A DNA stretch of 5,974 bases from positions 1 to 5,974 of the forward strand of contig JAFSQZ010000209.1 of the NCBI GenBank assembly GCA_017446355.1, in the 5' to 3' direction. The notes under the pieces are model-generated. The model was not told the DNA's origin and searched no databases. It saw nothing but the letters and a program-made list of their open reading frames with translations. The position numbers and the translations under genes are program-made. Source of the DNA: Neisseriaceae bacterium (lineage in GTDB: Bacteria > Pseudomonadota > Gammaproteobacteria > Burkholderiales > Neisseriaceae). Shown piece after piece: positions 1 to 4,703 of this stretch (its first letter is position 1; every line of letters starts with the position of its first letter).

Positions 1-1
1 A

Positions 2-217
2 AACGATGTTCATAATCTAAAAGCCTTGTTGAGCCATTTGCCTTATATGCAAGCTTATTTTTTCCGCACAAAAAGCGCAGTTCGTTCACTCAATAGCGAT
101 ATAGTCTATAAAGTTTATGACCGTTTTAATGACGCTTCTTTTTTTGCTGGCGAATTAGAAACAAGCTTGCAGCTGTCTGTTCCATCTTGGCGCGATGCCT
201 ATTTTGAGTTAGATTAA
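2..217 (+). CDS. 3' end of an unidentified gene (partial, open at left edge)
   Basis: The reading frame is open from the first full codon at position 2 to the TAA at 215-217, giving at least 71 residues. This is therefore probably the C-terminal part of a longer protein cut by the window edge, not a short gene starting at the TTG at 26. The visible part is rich in aromatic residues (LPYMQAYFFRTK, VYKVYDRFNDASFF, ending SWRDAYFELD) and has no membrane segment, cysteine pair or motif I recognise. It is followed 10 bases later by a hairpin terminator, which supports a real gene end. It converges on the integrase gene at 287-1516, so it could be cargo of an integrated element or flanking chromosome. 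I cannot assign a function. Confidence 0.6.
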   Translation, partial: NDVHNLKALLSHLPYMQAYFFRTKSAVRSLNSDIVYKVYDRFNDASFFAGELETSLQLSVPSWRDAYFELD

Positions 218-227
218 CTTCCTACAT

Positions 228-254
228 AGGCTGTCTTTTCAGGCAGCCTTTAAA
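228..254 (+). terminator. DUS-containing hairpin terminator
   Basis: AGGCTGTCT (228-236) pairs with AGGCAGCCT (241-249) over nine positions, including one G-T wobble, around a TTTC loop. TTTAAAATT follows, which is a short, imperfect T-tract. The stem lies 10 bases after the stop codon of the left-edge gene. The 3' arm plus loop (238-249) is the exact reverse complement of AGGCTGCCTGAA. Neisseriaceae commonly use paired uptake sequences as terminators; here the partner arm is degenerate. Confidence 0.65.
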
Positions 255-286
255 ATTCAATCAATGTATAGTACTTGCCCCCAAAA

Positions 287-1516
287 TTATTTTGAATAGG
301 CTCTTCTTTTAAACTGTTCACGCAAACGCATCACATCATCGCCAAAAAGCGTCAAAAAATGCCGTCTTTCATCAAGCAACTCAAAACGCGAATAAGCACG
401 CTCTGTTTTATCACCAATAGAATGAGAAAGCAACAACTCACCCACATCACGCGGAACATTATATTTCTCACGTAAATAAGTACGCGCCAAAGCACGCAAA
501 CCGTGAGCCGTTGTATTCAAATGCAACTTATTACGCAAATTGATACGAGCAGTTTCCACACTCATCGGCTTGTTCAACCCCATACCCTCAAACAAAAACA
601 CACCATTAACATTTATCCGCATAATTTCATCATAAAGCGACAATAAAGTAGGCGATAAAGGCACAACGTGTTCACGCGTTTTCATACGCGACAAAGGAAT
701 TTCCCACAAGCCAGCATTTAAATCAATCTCATCAATTCTCGCGTGAGCCGTTTCACTAGGGCGCGTCATCGTCAACAACTGCCAATAAATCAACAAACGC
801 ACACGATAAGACACATTTACAGCATTTTCCAAACGTTCAACAAGCAAAGGCAAATCACAAGGAGCAAGCGCATCAAAATGCGTCTCACGCGCAGCCTGAA
901 ACACTTGACTACCAATCACACGCACAGGATTAAAAGAAACCGTACCATCGGACACCAAATAATCAAAAAACAAGCCCAAACTCATCTTCACACGGCGCAA
1001 ATATTCCAACACACCGCGATTTTCCATCTTCCGCAAACACTTCACAATTTCAGCGGTAGAAATCGTTCGCACATCGCGCCCCAAAAAATCAGGAAAAACA
1101 TTATCCTGTAACGCACTTAACACCTGTTTAGCATATCTCTGATTTTTGCCATAACCATCTTTACCACCCTGATTTGCCCAACGCGTATGCCACTCAATCA
1201 ACCTTTTTTCAAAACAAAACAGCGTTTCAAAATCACTATTTTTACTTATTGATTTAGGATTTTCACCGTGAGCCAACATTGTACGAATTTTCAACCGCCA
1301 CTCACGCGCTTCAAATAACGAAAATTCAGGATACATTCCCAAAATTAAAGTATCTCTCTTACCATCTTGTCGTGTATATGACATACGCCAAGATTTAGAA
1401 CCACTAGGCAACACCCACAAAGCCAAACCACCACCATCAGACAATTTATATAATTTATCTTTTGGACGTGCAGATTTAACTTGTCCAAGTGTCAAAGGCT
1501 TAACAATTTTAGGCAT
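287..1516 (-). CDS. P4-type tyrosine recombinase (prophage/island integrase)
   Basis: This 409-residue protein is a site-specific tyrosine recombinase, which would catalyse integration and excision of a mobile element. The N-terminus (about 1-90; LTLGQVKSARPKD, YKLSDGGGLALWV, KSWRMSYTRQDGKRDTLILG) matches the DUF4102 arm-binding domain of P4-like integrases. A SAM-like core-binding region lies at about 95-200. The catalytic domain follows with the expected residues: R252 in TRPSE, K279 in RMKTREHVVPLS, H338 and R341 in TAHGLRALARTYL, H365 in LLLSH and the nucleophile Y375 in RAYSR. Length is normal and nothing is missing, so it may be active. An in-frame stop just upstream makes ATG 1516 the only likely start, although only a weak GGGT precedes it. 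The 5' end faces the 3' end of tRNA-Ser 180 bases away, the usual geometry of tRNA-targeting integrases. No excisionase or cargo gene can be identified in the window. Confidence 0.93.
   Translation of the reverse strand: MPKIVKPLTLGQVKSARPKDKLYKLSDGGGLALWVLPSGSKSWRMSYTRQDGKRDTLILGMYPEFSLFEAREWRLKIRTMLAHGENPKSISKNSDFETLFCFEKRLIEWHTRWANQGGKDGYGKNQRYAKQVLSALQDNVFPDFLGRDVRTISTAEIVKCLRKMENRGVLEYLRRVKMSLGLFFDYLVSDGTVSFNPVRVIGSQVFQAARETHFDALAPCDLPLLVERLENAVNVSYRVRLLIYWQLLTMTRPSETAHARIDEIDLNAGLWEIPLSRMKTREHVVPLSPTLLSLYDEIMRINVNGVFLFEGMGLNKPMSVETARINLRNKLHLNTTAHGLRALARTYLREKYNVPRDVGELLLSHSIGDKTERAYSRFELLDERRHFLTLFGDDVMRLREQFKRRAYSK
889..900 (+). repeat. Degenerate DUS inside the integrase
   Basis: GCGCAGCCTGAA matches AGGCAGCCTGAA at 10 of 12 positions. 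On the coding strand it encodes FQAA (residues 206-209). It could be chance or weak adaptation to the host's uptake system. Confidence 0.3.
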
Positions 1517-1521
1517 AATGA

Positions 1522-1564
1522 GTACCCGTATTTTTATGTTTTGTGATACCCATAAAATACCACC
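1522..1564. promoter_or_regulatory. Short ATACC-type repeats upstream of the integrase (possible arm sites or operator)
   Basis: Three related words lie just upstream of the integrase start: GTACC at 1522-1526, ATACC at 1546-1550 and ATACC at 1557-1561. On the coding strand they read GGTAC, GGTAT and GGTAT. The last two are 11 bases apart and the first is 24 bases away. Short direct repeats next to an integrase gene are often arm-type binding sites for the integrase itself, sometimes used for autoregulation. That role is inferred from position only. Confidence 0.35.
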
Positions 1565-1696
1565 AAAAAATAAAACAGTACAGAAAATAATAAAAAAGAT
1601 TAAAAAGAATAAAAAAGAAAAAAATAGATAATTAAATGATTTTTATAATGTTTTTAAATGCTTTGAAAAAATAAAAAAACCGATAAAAAACACTTA
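1565..1696. other. AT-rich spacer with phased A-tracts between integrase and tRNA-Ser
   Basis: There is no gene here. From 1582 to 1660 the plus strand has no C at all and only eight G. A-tracts of five to seven bases lie at 1592-1597, 1602-1606, 1611-1616 and 1618-1624, the first three about 9-10 bases apart, close to the helical repeat. DNA like this tends to be intrinsically curved. On the minus strand, T-runs (1685-1690, 1673-1679, 1666-1671) follow tRNA-Ser and may end its transcript, but I see no hairpin before them. No convincing integrase promoter could be fixed. Confidence 0.6.
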
Positions 1697-1790
1697 TGGC
1701 GGAGCAGGAGGGATTCGAACCCTCGATCCAGGTTTTAGCCCAGATGCACCCTTAGCAGGGGTGTGCCTTCAGCCTCTCAGCCACTACTCC
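1697..1790 (-). tRNA. tRNA-Ser (anticodon GCU)
   Basis: The gene reads AGC/AGU serine codons. The acceptor stem GGAGTAG pairs with CTGCTCC (one G-T pair), the discriminator is G, and CCA is encoded at 1697-1699. The anticodon stem CACCC/GGGTG encloses the loop CTGCTAA, giving anticodon GCT. The T-arm carries GGTTCGAATCC. A long variable arm (TCTGGG paired with CCTGGA) shows the class II structure expected of tRNA-Ser. The 3' end faces the integrase gene, so it is a candidate integration target. The gene remains intact, as usual when an element restores the tRNA 3' end. Confidence 0.97.
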
Positions 1791-1805
1791 GAAAAGTAAA
1801 CGCGA

Positions 1806-1834
1806 ATTTTATGGTGTATTTTTTTTACTGTCAA
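1806..1834 (-). promoter_or_regulatory. Sigma70 promoter of tRNA-Ser
   Basis: On the minus strand, TTGACA (1829-1834, perfect -35) is separated by exactly 17 bases from TAAAAT (1806-1811, -10). The next bases, TCGCG, form a GC-rich discriminator of the kind linked to stringent control of stable RNA genes. Transcription would start near 1799, only about nine bases before the mature tRNA. The -35 sits in an 11-base word (ATCTTGACAGT) also present in the tRNA-Gln promoter. Confidence 0.85.
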
Positions 1835-1880
1835 GATGCACGATGATGATTTTTTTTAACTGTTTCATAATAAATGATAT

Positions 1881-2390
1881 TTATAGAAGTCTTTTAATCA
1901 TATATTTACAGTCAATTGCTAAAGGTTCAACCACGTTATCAAGTGTCAATGGTTGTTTTGCCGCGCCTTTTATTTTGTATTCGTTATGTTGGTAAAAAGA
2001 CACTGCATTTTCTGATGCGTATAGGTTTACCACTGATAGATTAGCTTGTTTAAACAATTCTTCAGCACGAAGAAGCATTGCTGTTCCTATGCCTAAACGG
2101 TGAAAAAATGGGTGAACATATAATGCTTCTAAACGTGATATGGCAAAATCCACTTCAAAGAAACCTTGAATTTGATTTTGATATTCAGCCACCCAAAAAG
2201 CACCGTTTTTGTAAGACATACTTTCGCTATAACCATCATGATTGATAATAGCAAGCCAGTTATGCATTACTCTTTCATTATAGGCTTGCGTACAAACATA
2301 ACGCACTGCGTGGCGATGTACGCGATAAATCTCTGGGCAATCTTCTAGCCTAGCAGGACGTAAAGTAACTTGTGGATAATTGTTAAGCAT
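1881..2390 (-). CDS. GNAT-family N-acetyltransferase
   Basis: This 169-residue, probably cytosolic protein has the GNAT fold, which transfers an acetyl group from acetyl-CoA to an amine. The N-terminus (VTLRPARLEDCPEIYRVHRHAV) is the usual beta1-alpha1 start. GAFWVAEYQNQIQGFFEV (63-80) is the central sheet. Motif A is LEALYVHPFFHRLGIGTAMLL (88-107), and motif B is NLYASENAVSFYQHNEYK (122-139). In the acetyl-CoA loop (Q/R-x-x-G-x-G/A) the first position is H97 and R98 follows, a mild departure from consensus. The substrate cannot be told from sequence. The start lies 15 bases after the stop of the methyltransferase gene, so the two are probably co-transcribed. The only Shine-Dalgarno-like bases are AGG nine bases before ATG, inside a degenerate DUS. 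I see no clear terminator after it. Confidence 0.88.
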   Translation of the reverse strand: MLNNYPQVTLRPARLEDCPEIYRVHRHAVRYVCTQAYNERVMHNWLAIINHDGYSESMSYKNGAFWVAEYQNQIQGFFEVDFAISRLEALYVHPFFHRLGIGTAMLLRAEELFKQANLSVVNLYASENAVSFYQHNEYKIKGAAKQPLTLDNVVEPLAIDCKYMIKRLL

Positions 2391-2393
2391 TTT

Positions 2394-2405
2394 AAGCAGC
2401 CTGAA
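2394..2405 (+). repeat. Near-exact DUS in the methyltransferase-GNAT gap
   Basis: AAGCAGCCTGAA matches AGGCAGCCTGAA at 11 of 12 positions. It fills most of the 15-base gap, and its minus-strand AGG lies nine bases before the GNAT ATG. Confidence 0.6.
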
Positions 2406-3074
2406 TCAGTTTTTGAGTAATAAAGTTAATCCATCACCCAAAGGCAATGTTAAAGGTGTGATGCGCTTATCATAGGGAAGTTGTGCATTAAATTCGCGCA
2501 ATATCGTGTGTGAGATTGGACTATTATCATTGGGTTCGTTGATAATGCGACCACCTAATAATAAATTATCAATGGCGATAATACCGCCACTGCGTACAAG
2601 TTTCAAGCAACGTTCATAATAATGTGGTGTGGGTGGTTTATCTGCATCAATAAAAGCAAGGTCAAAATATTGCGTTTTTCCTTGTGCAATCAATTCGTCC
2701 AAAGTGATGAGCGCGGGTTGCAAATGTAATTCAATTTTGTGTGCCACACCAGCTTCTTGCCAGTATTGTCGTGCTTTATCGGTAAAAGTAACGTTAATAT
2801 CACAACAGGTTAAATGTGCGTTTTCAGGCAGCGTTAATGCCATTGCGGTACTACTGTATCCTGTAAATGTGCCAATTTCTAGGTAGTTTTGGGTATTGAT
2901 TGCGCGTGCCAACCAAGTCAACAATGCGGCTTGCTCTGGCGCAATTGCCATTTTACCTAAACGATGTTGCGCGGTTTCCTCGCGAATACGCGCTAAAATA
3001 GGCGGTTCGGGTGTGCTAATATTGCGCAAATATTGCAATAATTCAGGGGTAAAAATAGGTGCTTGAATTGACAT
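2406..3074 (-). CDS. SAM-dependent O-methyltransferase (family 3, caffeoyl-CoA OMT-like)
   Basis: This 222-residue class I methyltransferase belongs to the COG4122/O-methyltransferase family 3 group, which methylates catechol-like hydroxyls using S-adenosylmethionine and a divalent metal. The SAM-binding motif I is LEIGTFTGYSS (65-75), the acidic end of strand 2 is CCDIN (90-94), the metal-binding FIDADK is at 141-146, and AIDNLLLGGRI (167-177) supplies the second metal-site DN. I chose ATG 3074. The frame stays open to an ATG at 3179, but those 35 extra residues overlap the DUF3460 gene, partly translate a DUS (FRQPE) and would exceed the family's usual length of about 220. The natural substrate is unknown. 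The start codon directly abuts a DUS palindrome, which provides the only AGG, nine bases upstream. Confidence 0.88.
   Translation of the reverse strand: MSIQAPIFTPELLQYLRNISTPEPPILARIREETAQHRLGKMAIAPEQAALLTWLARAINTQNYLEIGTFTGYSSTAMALTLPENAHLTCCDINVTFTDKARQYWQEAGVAHKIELHLQPALITLDELIAQGKTQYFDLAFIDADKPPTPHYYERCLKLVRSGGIIAIDNLLLGGRIINEPNDNSPISHTILREFNAQLPYDKRITPLTLPLGDGLTLLLKN
2823..2834 (-). repeat. DUS variant inside the methyltransferase gene
   Basis: On the minus strand ACGCTGCCTGAA matches AGGCTGCCTGAA at 11 of 12 positions. It is translated as TLPE (residues 81-84). Confidence 0.6.
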
Positions 3075-3090
3075 TTCAGGCTGCCTGAAA
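3074..3090. repeat. DUS palindrome at the methyltransferase start
   Basis: TTCAGGCTGCCTGAA (3075-3089) is a hairpin with arms TTCAGG/CCTGAA and a CTG loop, extended by one A-T pair on each side. The plus strand reads AGGCTGCCTGAA and the minus strand AGGCAGCCTGAA, both exact 12-base words of different dialects. The next minus-strand bases are the ATG of the methyltransferase. Confidence 0.85.
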
Positions 3091-3120
3091 CAAAAAGAAG
3101 CAAAGATTAAAAATCTTTGC
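3091..3120 (-). terminator. Hairpin terminator or attenuator after the DUF3460 gene
   Basis: GCAAAGATT (3100-3108) and AATCTTTGC (3112-3120) form a perfect nine-pair stem with a three-base loop. On the minus strand TTCTTTTTG follows. The stem starts nine bases after the DUF3460 stop codon. It is AT-rich, so termination may be partial, leaving some read-through into the methyltransferase gene. Confidence 0.65.
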
Positions 3121-3129
3121 TGGACAGGT

Positions 3130-3321
3130 TTAATCGGGTTGGTAAGTGTAAGGTTTTTTGGCAACTTTGGCCGCTTCAAATCCTGCTTGTTCTTCTGGTT
3201 TAAGCGTTACGTCCCACAATAAACCGCGATTTTTTAAACGTTGTTCCGCAATTTTTGGGTTATCTTTAAGAAATTTGTTGAGAAATTTTGTGGCATCTGA
3301 TTGGTATTTATCGTACATCAT
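3130..3321 (-). CDS. DUF3460 family small protein
   Basis: This 63-residue, hydrophilic, probably cytosolic protein resembles the betaproteobacterial DUF3460 family. The N-terminal YQSDATKFLNKFLKDNP (6-22) and the central RGLLWD (32-37) followed by a charged tail ending in YTYQ match my memory of that family, as does the length. Its function is not known. Two ATG codons stand side by side at 3321 and 3318. The Shine-Dalgarno GAAGGA (3325-3330) is three bases from the first and six from the second, so the second may be the main start. A perfect TATAAT box lies just upstream, and a hairpin terminator follows, so it can be transcribed alone. Confidence 0.75.
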   Translation of the reverse strand: MMYDKYQSDATKFLNKFLKDNPKIAEQRLKNRGLLWDVTLKPEEQAGFEAAKVAKKPYTYQPD

Positions 3322-3354
3322 TATTCCTTCGTGTTAGGGATTGAAAGCGGTGAG

Positions 3355-3383
3355 ATTATAAGGGGATTTTGAAGGTTTGAAAA
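3355..3383 (-). promoter_or_regulatory. Probable promoter of the DUF3460 gene
   Basis: On the minus strand a perfect TATAAT (3355-3360) is preceded, 17 bases upstream, by a weak -35 TTTTCA (3378-3383). The inferred start near 3348 leaves a leader of about 27 bases before the ATG. Confidence 0.5.
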
Positions 3384-3462
3384 CAATCAAGATGCAAAGT
3401 GAAAGGTAAAATGTTTTTGTTGATGAAGTAAAATCGTTTTGCCATTTCAGGCAGGTTTGCTC

Positions 3463-3497
3463 AAAACAAAGCGCGTATGCTGGAAAACATACGCGCT
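3463..3497 (-). terminator. Rho-independent terminator of the tRNA-Gln pair
   Basis: AGCGCGTATG (3470-3479) and CATACGCGCT (3488-3497) form a perfect ten-pair GC-rich stem with an eight-base loop. On the minus strand TTGTTTT follows. It lies four bases beyond the encoded CCA of the downstream tRNA-Gln. Confidence 0.9.
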
Positions 3498-3501
3498 GAA
3501 C

Positions 3502-3578
3502 TGGCTGGGGATGTAGGATTCGAACCTACGCATGTCGGAATCAAAATCCGATGCCTTAACCAACTTGGCGAATCCCCA
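3502..3578 (-). tRNA. tRNA-Gln (anticodon UUG), downstream copy
   Basis: The acceptor stem TGGGGAT/ATCCCCA starts with the T-A pair typical of bacterial tRNA-Gln. The D-stem is GCC/GGC. The anticodon stem TCGGA/TCCGA holds the loop TTTTGAT, giving anticodon TTG. The T-stem is GTAGG/CCTAC with loop TTCGAAT. The discriminator is G (3505), and CCA is encoded at 3502-3504. It is identical to the copy at 3589-3665 and probably processed from the same transcript. Confidence 0.97.
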
Positions 3579-3588
3579 ATAAAAATTT

Positions 3589-3665
3589 TGGCTGGGGATG
3601 TAGGATTCGAACCTACGCATGTCGGAATCAAAATCCGATGCCTTAACCAACTTGGCGAATCCCCA
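3589..3665 (-). tRNA. tRNA-Gln (anticodon UUG), promoter-proximal copy
   Basis: The sequence and cloverleaf are identical to the copy at 3502-3578, with CCA encoded at 3589-3591. It is first in the transcript, about 50 bases after the predicted start site. ORFs read across this pair on either strand are translations of the tRNA genes and not proteins. Confidence 0.97.
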
Positions 3666-3721
3666 ACTGTTCACTATTCACTGTAAAGATAAAGCAAATG
3701 TTTGAACGATGAAAAAGGAGA

Positions 3722-3750
3722 ATTATCTTTATTTTTTCTAAAACTGTCAA
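3722..3750 (-). promoter_or_regulatory. Sigma70 promoter of the tRNA-Gln pair
   Basis: On the minus strand TTGACA (3745-3750) and GATAAT (3722-3727) are separated by 17 bases. The predicted start is near 3715, giving a leader of about 50 bases. The 11 bases around the -35, ATCTTGACAGT, are identical to those of the tRNA-Ser promoter. Confidence 0.85.
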
Positions 3751-3759
3751 GATACTTTG

Positions 3760-3778
3760 TTTTCAGGCTGCCTGAAAA
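3760..3778. repeat. DUS palindrome between ispE and the tRNA-Gln promoter
   Basis: TTCAGGCTGCCTGAA (3762-3776) is extended to an eight-pair stem, TTTTCAGG/CCTGAAAA, with a CTG loop. It lies about 35 bases after the ispE stop. There is no T-run after the stem on either strand, so it is not a textbook terminator, although it may still slow or end ispE transcription. The plus strand reads AGGCTGCCTGAA and the minus strand AGGCAGCCTGAA. Confidence 0.85.
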
Positions 3779-3811
3779 AGCAAACAAGTTTTTATTTTTA
3801 AAAGAGATTAT

Positions 3812-4663
3812 CTATTGATGAAATTGAGTTTTAACGGGGTGTTTTGTTAAACTTTTGGCAATATGGATTTGCCATTGTTTAGGCAGCTTATTGGCTATTT
3901 TTTGTGCGGATTGTTCATCATCAAATGTTAAAAATACACACGCGCCTGAACCTGTCATCAATGGCTGACCGTATTGTTTCAAAATATTAAATACCTGCAA
4001 AACTTCTGGATATTCTTTTAAAACCACTGCTTGCATATCATTTTTAAAGGGTTGCAATGCGGTGTAACTAGGATTGATACAAGGTGGTGTGTTACGCGTT
4101 AAATCAGGGTGTGCAAAAATTTTTGGGGTGGCGATGTGAACGTTGGGTTTGACCACCAAATACCATTTTTCAGGCACATTGATAACTTGTAAACGCTCGC
4201 CAATACCACGTGCAAAGGCGGTTTGTCCAAACACAAAAAATGGTACATCAGCCCCCAGTTTCACTGCTAATTCAATTAACGCGTCATCTGAAAAATGCGT
4301 TTGCCATAAATGATTCAATACCAACAAAACCGTTGCCGCATCAGAACTGCCGCCACCTAAACCACCTCCCATAGGCAAATGTTTTTGTAGCCAAATATCT
4401 GCACCCAAATGGCTGCCTGAAACGTGTTGCAACAATTTTGCTGCACGCACCGTTAAATCTTGTTCAGGCAGCACATTAGGCGTGATGGTGTGCAAACAAA
4501 TTTTACCATCTTCGCGCACTTGTAAACACAATTCATCTGCCCAATCAATCAAGGTAAAAATACTTTCCAATTCGTGATAACCATCTTCACGCCGACCAAT
4601 AATGTGTAAATTTAAATTCAATTTAGCGGGCGCAAGATAACGTGGCAAACTTTCAGGCAGCAT
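3812..4663 (-). CDS. ispE: 4-diphosphocytidyl-2-C-methyl-D-erythritol kinase
   Basis: IspE is the cytosolic GHMP-family kinase of the MEP (non-mevalonate) pathway. It phosphorylates the 2-hydroxyl of CDP-methylerythritol with ATP on the way to isoprenoids such as quinones and undecaprenyl phosphate. The 283-residue length is normal. Visible signatures are PAKLNLNLHIIGRREDGYHEL (12-32, with K14), the glycine-rich ATP loop LPMGGGLGGGSSDAA (96-110), LGADVPFFVFG (136-146, with the catalytic D139), NDM (208-210) and the C-terminal LMTGSGACVF (235-244). GGAGG lies four bases before ATG 4663. It follows bcp by 40 bases with no obvious promoter between, so it is probably co-transcribed. The tRNA-Gln unit lies downstream on the same strand; I recall ispE beside tRNA-Gln in Neisseria too. 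Three DUS-like words lie within the gene, one covering the start codon. Confidence 0.96.
   Translation of the reverse strand: MLPESLPRYLAPAKLNLNLHIIGRREDGYHELESIFTLIDWADELCLQVREDGKICLHTITPNVLPEQDLTVRAAKLLQHVSGSHLGADIWLQKHLPMGGGLGGGSSDAATVLLVLNHLWQTHFSDDALIELAVKLGADVPFFVFGQTAFARGIGERLQVINVPEKWYLVVKPNVHIATPKIFAHPDLTRNTPPCINPSYTALQPFKNDMQAVVLKEYPEVLQVFNILKQYGQPLMTGSGACVFLTFDDEQSAQKIANKLPKQWQIHIAKSLTKHPVKTQFHQ
4410..4421 (+). repeat. DUS variant inside ispE
   Basis: TGGCTGCCTGAA matches AGGCTGCCTGAA at 11 of 12 positions. On the coding strand it overlaps VSGSH (residues 81-85). Confidence 0.6.
4463..4474 (-). repeat. DUS variant inside ispE
   Basis: On the minus strand GTGCTGCCTGAA matches AGGCTGCCTGAA at 10 of 12 positions, including a contiguous ten-base core. 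It is translated as VLPE (64-67). Confidence 0.5.
4652..4663 (-). repeat. DUS variant covering the ispE start codon
   Basis: ATGCTGCCTGAA, the first four ispE codons (MLPE), matches AGGCTGCCTGAA at 11 of 12 positions; only the second base differs, creating the ATG. Confidence 0.6.
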
Positions 4664-4703
4664 TTTTCCTCCGTTTCATTCAAACCTATTGTGTATGATG
4701 CCG

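Larger units (their letters stand above)
3502..3666. repeat. 78-bp exact tandem repeat carrying tRNA-Gln
   Basis: Positions 3502-3579 and 3589-3666 are identical, with a period of 87 bases and a nine-base AT-only spacer. Identity covers the tRNA, its CCA and one further base, then stops at once on both sides. Confidence 0.95.

Noticed and set aside
743..1111. 122-codon plus-strand ORF rich in H, T, R and Q
   Set aside because: It is antisense to the integrase catalytic and core domains. Its composition is what the reverse reading of that gene produces, and it has no ribosome binding site.
3075..3179. N-terminal extension of the methyltransferase to ATG 3179
   Set aside because: It overlaps the DUF3460 gene, crosses a terminator-like hairpin and a DUS, and makes the protein longer than its family.
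3322..3445. Possible riboswitch or small RNA upstream of DUF3460
   Set aside because: I see only a promoter-like TATAAT and no stable conserved-looking structure.
3502..3666. Possible CRISPR-like repeat-spacer unit (78-base repeat, nine-base spacer)
   Set aside because: There are only two copies, and each folds into a complete tRNA-Gln with encoded CCA.
3447..3686. Two ORFs with an internal 29-residue repeat across the tRNA-Gln region, one on each strand
   Set aside because: They are translations of the two tandem tRNA-Gln genes; the repeated peptide (AGDVGFEPTHVGIKIRC) is a known type of false protein call.
3760..3778. DUS palindrome as a classical terminator of ispE
   Set aside because: The stem is perfect but neither strand has a T-run after it, so it is listed as a repeat only.
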